Assembly: GCF_001649575.2 (NCBI RefSeq)
Contig: NC_051449.1
Span: 17,399,685-17,463,684, forward strand
Source of the DNA: Kryptolebias marmoratus
Lineage: Eukaryota > Chordata > Actinopteri > Cyprinodontiformes > Rivulidae
DNA length: 64,000 nt
Direction of reading: 5' to 3'
Part shown: positions 1 through 11,190 of the stretch, in pieces
Numbering within the stretch: position 1 is the first letter of the stretch
How the letters are laid out: every line of letters begins with the position of its first letter
Notes under the pieces: model-generated
Seen by the model: only the letters and a program-made list of their open reading frames with translations
Databases searched by the model: none
Told to the model about the DNA's origin: nothing
Position numbers and translations under genes: made by a program

Positions 1-430
1 GTGTAACAATTAACTAAAATCCCACTGTATGTAAATCTTTCAGCATAACTGGGAGTGCCGTAATATATATAAGTATAAAAAAACAAACTAATATAAATAT
101 AAGGCTTGCTACAAGGAAAGTCTGGGACGTGCAGAGTGAACTCGGTGTATAATGGATAAATATGCAGCTGCTGAAATCAGTTTGAAATGCCAGTCATGGC
201 AAAGGAGAAAATATTCTCCATCTAAAATGTCAAAGTTTGAATGACATTTTTTTTAGTCTCAGTGAATCACTGAGTGCATAAAATGTCAGTGTGGAGGATT
301 GTCTCTAATTATCTGTTTAGAGCCACCCTTCTTGCGGTGCTCTTTTCATGTCAGGGAAATACAGTTTTGTTCAGTCTAAGCTCCAGTTTTCATGTAATCC
401 ATATCTCCTTTTCCCGGCCCGTTCTTCTAG
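1..430 (+). other. slc6a9: slc6a9 intron (partial)
   Basis: This is intron sequence ahead of the first visible coding exon, ending in a pyrimidine tract and TAG at 428-430. No other feature is supported. Confidence 0.85.
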
Positions 431-565
431 TTCTGTCTGTTGGAGACGTTGGTGACGGCCATCGTGGATGAGATCGGCACTGACTGGATTATCAGAAATA
501 AGACCATCATCACTCTGTCAGTGGCCGTAGTTGGTTTCCTGCTGGGGGTGCCCCTAACGACACGG
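431..565 (+). CDS. slc6a9: slc6a9 exon: end of TM8 through TM9
   Basis: The acceptor is TTCTTCTAG|TTCTG and the donor ACACGG|GTAAG. The 45 codons are in phase 0 at both ends. The first codons give [14 protein letters not shown], which fixes the frame. The upstream intron runs off the window edge. Confidence 0.93.
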
Positions 566-2426
566 GTAAGAAGTCACTGCTTGGACGCAACTAGTTTCCT
601 CCCGTGACGATGATGTTTTAAATGTTTTCTTTTCTTTGTTAACAGGCAGGGATCTATTGGCTGCTGCTGATGGACAACTATGCAGCTAGTTTCTCTCTGG
701 TCATCATCTCCTGCATCATGTGTATCTGCGTCATGTATGTTTACGGTAAGGACGGAAGCACGGTTGGGTGTCAAAACCTGCGTCTCTCTGATTTCCTGTC
801 TCTAAAAATGTCCGCCTGAAGAAAAATAAAAGCATTCAGCGGAGAGAGAGCAGAACATTGCTGCTAAATAAGTGAAAAAGTTAAAAAAAACAGAGAATAG
901 AAGTCTAAAGGGCATTCGGGAAGAACCAAACTTTATCCTGCGTCATTAACTACAATTTTGCTTCAACTTTTTGAACGTTTCTCTTTTATTTGCAGCTTTT
1001 ATTTTTAGTGCGCTCTCGCATACCTACATTAAACTAACTTGAAAAGAAAATGTCTTTGTGCTCGAGACAGAGATAGTAATTTATTCTATCAGATTGTGCC
1101 TGAATAGGCCGACCCTTCTGTACAACATGCACATCTGTAAACCCACAGGGGTATATTAGGCTAATTGCTGGTTTCAAGGCCTGACACATCCTAGCGCCGC
1201 CGGAAACATGACAACAAAAGCAGGCTGTTTGAAGGGACTAAACAGGAAAAGATCACAAACACTTAGTAAGGAGGCTGCAGGTGATAATTTATGAGGTATT
1301 AATAAAAAATTAAAAATAAAGTCCTGTCTTTTACTTTAAGGTTTTGTTAATTTATCCTCTGGTCTGATCTAATAACTGTATTGTATTGTACAGTGGGAAT
1401 AATGACTAAAAAGGGCAAAGGTCATTACATCATGTATCAGCTGATTTAATGCTAAAGGTTAAAGACATCAACAGGATGTCAGACTGTATATGGAAATAAA
1501 GAACAAAGTCAGTCAAGAACCATCATATGTATGTTTACTGTGCTACTACCATTGACCCAGTTCTAACTCTGTTATATTTTATCTTACACCATTATAGGAG
1601 TATTTGTAATATGTAACTCATAAATCAGTGATTATATTTATATAATTCAAGTATTTACAGAGCTTCTAGCATTGTAATAATGGAATATCAGGGTCATTTT
1701 GCAGCAATTTGGCGTATGGATAAAGATAAATGCAGAAATCATCAGAAAGTATGTGCGCTGAAAGAAAAAAAAAGGTAGAAAAGGGTTTGATGTGTAAATT
1801 TGGTAGGACTTCTCATCTATGTATTGTTACATTCGTGTCATTAATCTAACTGAAGCAAATTAGTAGCATTGAGATTTTAATGAGCTGTGTCCTTTTATTG
1901 TATCAGATAATGATATAACCCATCAGATCCTTGTTCTGCAGTCCTTGTTTAACAGGTTTAAAAATAACTCGGGCCTCAGGTTTCCAGCAGAACATCATCA
2001 ACCTGTCAGGACTCTGATTGTAGCAAACGCAGCAGCAGAATTAGGCTAAAGTGCTGCTACTGAGCGTCTACACAAAGATGGGCTTTTCTCAGTGTGAAAT
2101 CACGGCTGCACTCAAGGTTCTAAACACTTTAAGGAGTATAAATCTTTTATTCATCGTATCAACAGGCAGATAAAACAATCAAAGGTTCAACACCAAAAAT
2201 GTAGATATAAAAGGTTAAAAAAAACACCTGTTTGTCTTCATTTTTTTCAGTTCTTTGGAGTCAGATCTGGAAACTAACACAACTGAATTGTTTTTCTTCT
2301 TCTTCTCTCTACCCCGCAGGTCACAGGAACTATTTTAAAGATGTTGAGATGATGCTGGGCTTCCCTCCTCCTTTGTTCTTCAAAGTCTGCTGGAGATTCA
2401 TCTCTCCCGTCATTATCTCTGTAGGT

Positions 2427-2464
<38 letters not shown>

Positions 2465-5108
2465 TCAGAGTGGTTTCATCTGCCATTACTACTCCCCATT
2501 GTTGTGTTTCATGTTTATGTCCTGAAAGGCGTTCAGAGATTTTGCCCTGCTGGACACAAAGACGTTGACGAGCTTTCTTGCGTTGTTGACCAGTTGTTAG
2601 CGGCCTGACCTACATCTCTGCTGCCGTTAATGCTAATCCTTTATGCCCACTGTAGGCTTTGTTTGCAGTATAAACCTCTCAAAACAAATCTTTGTGAGTG
2701 GGAAATGGACACACGCAGCTGCTGTCAATGGTATTTCCCAAACAGCCAAATTAGTCCACTAAGCCACCGGGTCGAGCAAGAAAATCATTGCTGAGGATTA
2801 GTGGTCAGATCTCAGGCACTTTTGTTCCCTTTTTCATTTCACTGCACTGAAGAATGCTCTGCCCAGCGGGGTGTTTGTTAAAACTGTGGCTGAACTCGCT
2901 GCTGTTGGATCCAGTGACCATCTTTGATCTTTAATTATCTGCAGCTTTAGAATAAAAATGGATTTTCCTTCTGTTGGTTTGAATTCCACCGATCCTGACT
3001 GAATTTAATGCTCACTTATAAATATTTTTTGGTAATGTAAGTCCAATTTTATTTAATTGTGTGTACATGTTATTAGAAAGAAGCTAGGATTAGATCCTGT
3101 TTTTGTCATTTGTCTTTAAAAAAATGCACTGGACTTCAAAAGATGACTTAAGGAGGTTTTATAAGATTTAATTTACAGAACTAAAATGGTAATAAAGTTT
3201 TTTTTTTTCTTTTGTTTGTTTTGTCCCTGTAGTTCATCTTGATCTTCACAGTGATCCAGTACAAACCGATCACTTACAACGACTACATTTATCCCGGCTG
3301 GTCCCTGGCTATTGGCTTTGCCATGGCTCTGTCCTCAGTCATCTGCATACCCGTCTACGCCCTGTACAAGATCTCCAAGTCCCCAGGAGCCACTTTTAGA
3401 GAGGTACAGTCCCAACCGCATCTCCAAACATCTCACTCAAAACAAAACTGATTTTATTTCAGGACACAGTAGCGTAATAGAAAATGACAAACTTCTATGT
3501 GAGATATATTTAAATGCACTAAAACTTTTCAGTGACCTCAGTTTTACTGGAGGTGAGCAAACTAGTCCCAGTTTATCACCAATTCTGCACATTTTCATCA
3601 CTTCCAGGTAGAGTTGTATTGTTTTGATGGGTTGTGCACTTCATAAGTGTCATAAATAGCTGACTAACATATTAATAAAAAACAAGATAGAGCAGAACCC
3701 AGCTTTATGAGAGACTTAGTGTGTCTGTTTGCAACATTTCAACTGAACATAAATGGACGATCTGCCAAACAAAGAGGACAGATTTTGTCCTGTATGTAAG
3801 TTTCCGATTGAAATTCAGCTCAAAATACTGTACAGATCTAAATTTAAATAATGCCTAAATAATAAGGCACAATAAATAAAATATACAGAGTTAAAATAAT
3901 TAATTATGTTCTGAGTGAGCCATTTTTTTGTCCTTACTGAGCATCTAATCTACAGACAGGAGCTACAGAGTTAACATGAGGCACCTGCCACAAACCTGTC
4001 CCTTCAGGAGGAGATTTTTCCTCCAGAATCCCCTGAAGGATGTGGTAGTTTGCTGGAGAGCCAGAGTGATCTCTGGCTGTATCAGTTCAAGCCCTTGACT
4101 AACTCTGCAGTAAGAGATGAGCAGCAACAGAGAGACTCCGAGAACAATTCTACTGTCGGAAAAAAGAAATAAAAAAAAACAGATGATTAAGAAAAACTAG
4201 AATAAACACGTGTGAAGGATATCTTAAATATACGTAATTGAAAATCAGACTTCCTACAAGAATTACTGTTGCATTTGAAAGACAATCTGAAGCGCTAAAT
4301 GATCCGTTTTAAAATTTTCAGCTCAAGAAATGTTCTTTTTTTTTAAAATAGAATATCACAAAGTTTTATAACTTCTTTAAAAGTTCAGAAACACCTCTGA
4401 GTTGGCAGAATCTACATTAGATAAATAAATAATGTAGAATTAAAGGAGAAATTGATAAAAAAAGTAACAATAAATATGCTGCACAATAATTAACAATATG
4501 AATGAATAAGCTTTGAAAATAAACATGTATAGTGAGCAGATATTTACTAAATTGGTGACTAAATCAAAGAGATTCATTATTTGGATTAAAAAACATGAAT
4601 GCAAAGTTTATTATAAGCATAAATATTTGAAAATAGATTGATCATACATTTATTGTAGAACAGTTTTTACTGTTTTGTTGTTTTCTATATTTTATTCATT
4701 CTGAATTTAAACTTTTTTCCCCGTACATGACAGGATCCTTAGGATAGATTGCTTATCTTTGATTAAAGTTAGGTTTTCTTCAGGATTTTTGTATTATGGA
4801 ACATGTTTAACTGAAGGATGTTTTGTGTTTTTCGTCCCCTTCCTCCATCTCAGCGGTTGAAGCACGCATGCCAAGCACATCCAAAGTGGGGCCCCGCCCT
4901 GCAGGAGCACAGGACAGGCCGCTACGCCCCCATGGCCTCTGAAGACGCTGTGGAGGGCCGTCCCTTAAAGGAGAAGGAGGAGCTGAAGGAGGAACAGAAG
5001 GAAGGGGAGAAGGAGAAGGAGAAGGAGAGGAAGGATGAGATCAGCCTCACCATCCAGGGAAGCAACGGCTCCACCAACACACACAACAACCCCAACCCCA
5101 GCGCGTAG
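431..5108 (+). CDS. slc6a9: GlyT1 glycine transporter, C-terminal five coding exons (5' part outside window)
   Basis: This is the 3' end of a sodium- and chloride-coupled glycine transporter, an SLC6 plasma-membrane protein that clears glycine from synapses and glia. Coding exons are 431-565, 646-745, 2320-2420, 3233-3403 and 4854-5108. All junctions are GT/AG and the frame is continuous, giving 253 residues. In fragment numbering, 1-13 end TM8 ([14 protein letters not shown]), 26-44 are TM9, 46-78 TM10, 101-122 TM11 and 133-157 TM12. GlyT1 rather than another SLC6 member is indicated by [11 protein letters not shown], by [11 protein letters not shown] and by the tail motifs [15 protein letters not shown] and GSNGS, as I recall them from mammalian GlyT1. 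The cytosolic tail has a 24-residue Lys/Glu-rich tract (208-231) and ends NPNPSA, not in the PDZ-type ligand of mammalian isoforms. The start codon and TM1-7 lie left of the window. Identification is very secure. Confidence 0.96.
646..745 (+). CDS. slc6a9: slc6a9 exon: TM10
   Basis: The acceptor is TTGTTAACAG|GCAGG and the donor TTTACG|GTAAG. The exon is 100 nt and ends one base into a glycine codon. It encodes [19 protein letters not shown] and the rest of TM10, a strongly conserved SLC6 segment. The preceding intron is only 80 bp. Confidence 0.95.
2320..2420 (+). CDS. slc6a9: slc6a9 exon: TM10-TM11 loop and start of TM11
   Basis: The acceptor is CTACCCCGCAG|GTCAC and the donor ATCTCT|GTAGGT. 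The exon is 101 nt, completes the split glycine codon and encodes [20 protein letters not shown] and onward. A (CA)n array begins nine bases after the exon end. Confidence 0.95.
2429..2462 (+). repeat. (CA)n microsatellite just inside a 5' splice site
   Basis: Seventeen AC dinucleotides start nine bases after the last base of the 2320-2420 coding exon, immediately following GTAGGTTA. CA repeats in this position are known hnRNP L binding sites in some genes; an effect here is inference. Confidence 0.95.
3233..3403 (+). CDS. slc6a9: slc6a9 exon: TM11-TM12
   Basis: The acceptor is CCCTGTAG|TTCATC and the donor AGAGAG|GTACAG. The 57 codons are in phase 0 at both ends. They cover [20 protein letters not shown] and all of TM12. 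Confidence 0.95.
4854..5108 (+). CDS. slc6a9: slc6a9 terminal coding exon: cytosolic tail and stop
   Basis: The acceptor is CATCTCAG|CGGTTG and the stop is TAG at 5106-5108. The 84 residues begin [20 protein letters not shown], which matches the GlyT1 tail. A purine-rich simple-sequence stretch at about 4964-5040 encodes the Lys/Glu tract. The tail resumes with the conserved GSNGS before the Asn/Pro-rich end. Confidence 0.95.
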   Translation, partial: RLKHACQAHPKWGPALQEHRTGRYAPMASEDAVEGRPLKEKEELKEEQKEGEKEKEKERKDEISLTIQGSNGSTNTHNNPNPSA

Positions 5109-5391
5109 ACGCCACCCGTCTCTATCAGCGCTACCGGGCATGGCCACCGCGGCCCACCGTCTCCTCTTCCTCCTCCTCCTCTTCCTCCCTTCTCCTCACC
5201 CCTCCCTCCATCCTCACCCCACTTTCCCACAGTCCTCTGTGGGGGAGATCCCATTCACTGGAGACCTTTACATATTGTAAGGGCTTATTATATCTATCCT
5301 AACCTCTTCTATCTGTCTGCGTGTCGTCTCTAGATAAATGAAGAAAAAAAAACTGAAAGGAAGAAGAAACTGACTCATCATCCAAAAGATT

Positions 5392-5429
<38 letters not shown>
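5392..5429 (+). repeat. (GT)n(GA)n compound microsatellite
   Basis: About ten GT units pass directly into about nine GA units, in the presumed slc6a9 3' UTR. Confidence 0.9.
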
Positions 5430-5588
5430 TGTTGGTGTGGGTGAGCTGATAATTTGTTCCACATAATTTAATAATACGGTTTATTTTTCCTTTCTTTCTT
5501 TTTTTTCTTTCTTTTTTGGGTAAAACATTCGGTAAATGTCATCTCCATCAGCAGTTAGAGGTACAGTCGATTGTGAAGCTGCATGCGC

Positions 5589-5612
5589 GCACACACACAC
5601 ACACACCCACAC
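5589..5612 (+). repeat. Imperfect (CA)n microsatellite
   Basis: A short CA run with one CCC interruption, in the presumed slc6a9 3' UTR. Confidence 0.85.
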
Positions 5613-5929
5613 GCACCGTTCTCCTGTTTTCAGTTCGCTGGTTCTCTTTGGGATGGCAGGAGCGGCTGGGCAGCTGGAGACCTGTTGTTGTTGTTGTGCT
5701 GTAGCGTAAAGGGAGGGGATGTAAACCGTGTCAGTACTGGTCATTTAAAGTCTGATGATCCTCAACAAAATGGAACAAGGCTTCCTTGTATAGTGAGAAT
5801 AGCAGGCGGATGCACCGAGTCACGCTTAAACACTCTGTGTATTTCACACAGCACACAGTGACCTCAAACTTAGTTGATCTCAGCTTAAAACTAAGCCTGT
5901 TGTTGTTGTTTTTTTTAATGCTGCTTTTT

Positions 5930-5935
5930 AATAAA
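5930..5935 (+). promoter_or_regulatory. slc6a9: Candidate proximal poly(A) signal of slc6a9
   Basis: AATAAA lies 820 bases after the stop codon. It is the first canonical hexamer, with T-rich sequence downstream at about 5999-6020. Its use is inference. Confidence 0.35.
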
Positions 5936-6615
5936 CCATACAGAGCACAAATATTTACCAATGCCCATAAAGGTGAATGGCACTTAAGGTTGATATTATA
6001 TTTTAATTTTTTTTTTTTGTGGGATTTTCTCCGATAGTTTTTTTCCTTTTTCCCCACAGAAGCTGCTTAGACTTCCATAACTTAGCAGAGAAATATCAAC
6101 GAATTGTACTGTAAGTCCCTGTCTCTGCATTCACCCGCATATGGTGTTGTTTTCGACAGAAGAGGGCCCCATTAGCCATTTCTCAGGGTCCAAGTGAAGG
6201 TAAACTGCACGGTTCCTCGCCTGGGAGAACTCCTGCAGGGCCTCAAACCACCTAACTTTGCTCACTGTCAAAACAATTCGCACATGCACGTGAAACGTGT
6301 GGATGCAACTCCATTTCTATGGCAGTGCCATTTCTTCTGAAGTCTTCCAGATACTTAGTTTTAAGTGAAATGCATCTCGGTGGTCTCTGAAGGAGAGTTT
6401 GTGTCTCTAATGGCTTTTAGTAGCTACCGTAAAACGTTGAGTTACGTCGAGTGTTGCACATGTTTTTGGTAACATATGCATTTGAAAAACTGATATGCTG
6501 TCAGTCTCTTACTGTCGGTGGAATTGTTAATGTATTAAGAGACACTTGTTTTTAAGCTCTGAGCCAAGCTGTGACAGAAGGCAGAGAGTTGCTGCTCGTT
6601 TCCAGATGAAAACAG

Positions 6616-6621
6616 AATAAA
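6616..6621 (+). promoter_or_regulatory. slc6a9: Candidate poly(A) signal of slc6a9
   Basis: AATAAA followed by AACTCTGCGATG, about 1.5 kb after the stop codon. It is an alternative to the sites at 5930 and 10999. Confidence 0.3.
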
Positions 6622-8039
6622 ACTCTGCGATGAATTCCGTAGGTGTAAATGTAGCTGCACAGTAGTGTTCTCTCAGTAGATGTCTTCTTTTTACCTCTCA
6701 TTGTAAAGTAACTTAGTAAATAATATTTAAAAGAAAAGATAGTTTGTGTTTATTTTGTACAAAAATATACTGTAGATTGATGATTAACCATGTTTACCGT
6801 TCCTTGTCTTGATTTGTTTCGTTGGGAGGATGTGGGGCGAAAGAAAGGGGTCTCTGTAATATAAAAGGTTTAACCGGAAACTGTTCAGTAACAGTGGTAG
6901 CAGAGATCTATGAGGGTAGAAAAAAGGTGCTTTGGGACCATTAATAGGAGAGTTTCCACTGATGTTATCTGAGTCCGAAAGTCCCGGATGGGCCGCCATT
7001 GTGGAGATACTTGGAGTGATAAACAGAGAAGTGTTTGCTTACTTTTGCATACAAACTGAAATTACTCAATATGTTGGTGTCTAACACCATTATCAGAAAA
7101 GCAAATCAAAGCTGAGATGACTTGGAAGCAAAAGAGAAAGATAAAAGTGACAAAAGAGCTCCAGTTAATCAGGAGTGAAGATGAAACGCTGTTAGGTTGC
7201 GAGTGCTAATTCACATCTTTTCCCTGGGATTACCTACCCATATATTTGGAACTGCTTGATATTCACATCAGGCCCATAAACGTCAGACAGCACGAGGTCA
7301 TCCAGAGGACTGGAAGCACCAAATGTGTTCTGGATGGGTAACAGACATCCGAGCTCAGGTAACCGGAGAGAAACATGGCGTGAAATCAAAAGCAATTTGA
7401 AGGCAGCCTTTTGTGTGCAGAGATGTAACTATGTACTCTGCATTATCATGTCTAGTATGTTTAAATACCTGGACATTTACATCAAATATGGCATCATGCA
7501 CTGACTTATAACCGATGTGAGATTGCTGATCTTTAAGAATCAGGACAGCAGATGACATTCTGCCTTGAAAACACTAAACTGTGTGCTACAGCAGGCTGGT
7601 TGTAACAGCTGCTGCTACATCTTCATTTTCCTACTTGGTAGTTGATTAAGTACAGCCAATTCTTTTTTTATTTTTTTTAAAAGAAGCCAATTTTGCCCGA
7701 TGAAATCAGTCAGCCATATAATCGATCTGTCTTTACTTCTGGCCGCTGTCAGTGCAAGCAGCAGGGCAAAACTAGTTGTGTGCACGCTAAATCTCTGCAA
7801 CCTTAGCCCCGAAGTGATATAAATGAAGGCTGTAACTGCTGAGTAATGGCTCCTAAAGAACACTTTAATATCATGTAAAGTCTTCTCCTTCTGAAATTCT
7901 AGTTTAGCTCGATTGGCAAACTAAAGACACCTCCTCTGGCACCGATCTCATCTGTTTCACGTTGTGTTCGGTAAACCTGCAGTTATGTAAATCAGTGTTT
8001 CTTGCAAGCAAATCTGTTTGCACTAGTTTATCACCCGTT

Positions 8040-8640
8040 GTTTGTTGACACCTCCTAGATGGTCTCTACCACCTTTAGGCACTTGTTTGTTTACACCTCC
8101 AACACCTCCAAAATGTCCGACTTCCGGTTCGATGACATCAGAGGAAGTGCCTCTCGGTGGGGATCGCGTGAGACGTGGCGCTTTTTTTTTTTTTTGCTTT
8201 GTATTTTGGGGTTTTTATACAGTCTGTTAATCCCTCCCCCTGTACCTTGAGTGACACGCATAAAGCACATAAATGTTATATCTGAGCACATTCCAGCTAC
8301 AGTTAGCTTAGCATAGCACAAAACAGAAGAGACGTAGCTAAGCGAGGACTGGGAAAGTTTCCGACAACCCAAAGGTAACTCAGTTCACCTCTTAGCATTT
8401 CCTGGCAGCTGGGCTCAACCAAGAAAGTCTGGCACTTTGCGTTCATATCAGCTGACAGTTTTGTAAACAAACAAATAATTAGTTTATTATTGAATTGCTG
8501 GACTGAGTCATGATTTAAACCAGCTACTGATCTTTATGCTAAGCTAGCAACACAAGCTGGAGCTTACCATTTAGCTGACAGTCATGTAGAAGAGGATCAT
8601 TTTCATCTGAAGGAAGTTTTGGGTGCACGGCCATATCTGT
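8040..8640. repeat. Possible dispersed repeat with TTAGCTTAGCATA-type motif
   Basis: The motifs TTAGCTTAGCATAGCAC (near 8305) and TTTATGCTAAGCTAGCAAC (near 8533) resemble a repeat seen often in teleost genomes. Boundaries and class cannot be fixed by eye. Confidence 0.3.
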
Positions 8641-10998
8641 GCACCCTTCCTAAAATAGTGGACCATTCCTCAAAGGATTTGTATATTCTTTGATTTCACT
8701 TGACGCACATTCAGATATACTAAAGCACAGCATCGAACTAGTTTTGCACATATTCCTTTCCTGCATTGTCCCCTACAATCAATGAAACCTGAAGTGGATG
8801 GGTACGTTTTAGCAAAAAATGCAGTTGCTCCAAAACTCCACAAGATGGAGGAATGCTGACGCTCGTGGCGGAGGCTGAAAAAGTGCCCAGGAGACACATG
8901 GCTGAGATGGTGGAAAAATGTGAAACCTTGATGGAGAAAAAAAAAAAAACCCAACAAGAGAAATCAGTATTCAGCACAGGAGCTGAAATATAATCAAGCA
9001 CAGGGAGCATTCTGAAACAAGCACACATTTCTAACCAGCTTTTTTACAGACAGACGCCCCAGCTAATCTGAGTCCTGCAGCAGTACTGGGTCGTCAGTTC
9101 TTTGACTCGTAATTGTTTGTTCCTAATCATTCGAAAACACGATTTCTGTTTTATTTTAACAAAGCACAGCAAAAACCAGGTGCTGCGTGACACAAGCCCA
9201 TGCGCCCCCTCTTTTGATCGCTTTGCTTCCCGTAAAACTTTGGTGCATACACTATTAAGATGTTGAAAGACGCAAAATAAAAGAAAAAAACCGAAGCGAA
9301 TACGTTCAGTAAAAAGTGTGACAGCATGTAGCTCATGCTGTTTGCCTGTTCTGTATGTTCATGTTGTAATACGTGAAGCTTACTCCCCCCCCCACCCCCC
9401 ACCACCAGTGCTGTTACACCATCACTCCATACATCCCACCATCTCTTCCTCTGGCCCCTCATCTCTTCCTCCTATTGTACAGTAATGTAAAGAAAAACAA
9501 CATATAATCAGACTGTGTATGTGCGTTTGTTTCTTTTTGCATTTTCCTTTCGAGGGGGGTGGGTGGGGTTATGTCGTAGGTCCAAGACGGGCAGGGTTTT
9601 GATCGATTCTTGGGTTTAATTTGTCATATTTCTGCTAGCGTAATGTAGCCTCTGTCAGGCGTGTTGTGCATTCCGTGTGTAGTGGATTAGGTCTTACTGC
9701 TGAGCCTGCATGTAGAGCAGGCGTAGTGTCAGTATCGATGTCCATGTACCTCTAATACACCAGAGTTAGCCCTGCCGTATTCTGCTAATCTTACACAGTC
9801 TTATATTTGAAGGAGGGGGGGAGAAAGAAAAAAAAAAAAAAAAAAAAGACGTTTTGTACTAAAAGATAAGAAAGAAGACTATTATCTTCAGATTTTAATC
9901 ATTGTTTATCCATGTTTGGTGACTCGACATGTCGTATTCACAGATGATAGAGCCAGCTGATATTAAAAGCGTTGCCAAACAAAAAGCTTTGGATCGAAAC
10001 TTGAACTACAAAAGAATGGTTAGTTTTTACTGTGAGCTCTGGCGTAGACAGAAGTTGCAGCTACATGACGATGCTTTCATTTCTTGTTGTTGTTGTCGTC
10101 GTTTTTTAACAATACGCCGTCTTTAAGCTGTTTCACACTGTGCAGTGCCAACAGTCGAACCACCCCGTTTACCGTGGACATCGTACGACCCCTAATGTGA
10201 GCGGTTTAGCTGTTTCTGTCAATGTTGAGGGACGACGAGCAGAATCAAAACACCAAAATGACTCTGCAACCAGGGCCGAATCAGCATTCAGAACTCAATT
10301 TTTTTTTCTTGTTTTAAACCGTAGTCATTAATACTTGTTTTGTGAAAACATTCGGGCAAAATAACGTAGCACGTGTATCAGACAAAGATGCAGTTTTTAA
10401 CGCAAACTTGATTTTTTTTTTCTTTTTTTTTTTTCTGCTGTTCCTTTGTGGATTTCCTGTTTGTCTAGAAAACCAACTGAGAACAGTTAATAACTGACCC
10501 ATGTCGAATACATCATCACTATCGCCGTGGAAAAGTGGCTAAAGGTTCGAGGCAAAACTGTGATTTGATTTGATTTCTTTTGTTCTTCTGTATATGACAG
10601 AATATCACCTCCTTAAATTCTCCCACTAAAGCTCCTACAAGCATAATCTCATGTTGCAGCACTTTAAAGAAACCATCAGTTTTCTTACAAACCAGCAGCA
10701 GGACGTTTACGAATTTGCGCTTCCATTCGGAGCAACATGAGTAAAGTAAAGCGTGTTCAAGGCTATGGCTGAACGAAACTGCAGTGTTGTTGCTGTTGTA
10801 ACATCGAAAACGAAAAAAAAAAAAAAAAAGAACGCATGAGAAACGAGAACACAGTTCTTCTGGTACCTTCTATCATATATTTCTGTCTATCTATCTAACT
10901 GTGTCTGTTCTTGTTGTTCGTTCTTTAGGGCCAAAATCCATTGAACTGTCTTAGTCCTGTCGGCTGTGTATCGTAAACTGTTGCATCACAAAATGGTG

Positions 10999-11004
10999 AA
11001 TAAA
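10999..11004 (+). promoter_or_regulatory. Candidate distal poly(A) signal
   Basis: AATAAA in the context GGTGAATAAAATCTATTTT. It would end either a 5.9 kb slc6a9 3' UTR or an unrecognised non-coding transcript. The sequence changes to repeat-bearing spacer soon afterwards. Confidence 0.4.
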
Positions 11005-11148
11005 ATCTATTTTAAAGATCAGTCTTGGCGTTTCATTGCAAAGATCTGTGCTGATCTCAGAGGAGGTAACTCGGTGTGCGTTAGAGTTCAGCTGTTTTAC
11101 AAGTGCTTGAAAACGACATTTAACAAGTTTAGTTTCCCTACATTAAAC

Positions 11149-11190
11149 ATGGGCAACATACGGCCCGAGGGCCAAAAGGGGCCCTTGACA
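11149..11190 (+). mobile_element. hAT-like terminal fragment
   Basis: The motif CATGGGCAACATACGGCCCG followed by AGGGCC resembles the GC-rich end of hAT-superfamily elements. No matching opposite end was found, so this is probably a broken copy. Confidence 0.35.

Larger units (their letters stand above)
746..4853 (+). other. slc6a9: slc6a9 introns (746-2319, 2421-3232, 3404-4853)
   Basis: Three AT-rich introns of 1574, 812 and 1450 bp. Apart from the CA array at 2429-2462 and homopolymer runs I see no repeat element or RNA gene in them. Confidence 0.85.
5109..11004 (+). other. slc6a9: slc6a9 3' UTR and downstream sequence
   Basis: There is no convincing coding frame in this 5.9 kb. It starts with a pyrimidine-rich stretch (about 5158-5216) and GT, GA and CA microsatellites (5392-5429, 5589-5612). 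Canonical AATAAA hexamers occur at 5930, 6616 and 10999. The sequence around 10.97-11.02 kb looks like a transcript end. Apart from a possible dispersed repeat at 8.04-8.64 kb it is repeat-poor compared with the DNA that follows, which fits a long 3' UTR but does not prove one. Confidence 0.5.

Noticed and set aside
4922..5254. 110-codon minus frame opposite the slc6a9 tail
   Set aside because: It is the complement of the purine tract in a coding exon, giving poly-Ser/Phe and Gly/Arg low complexity.
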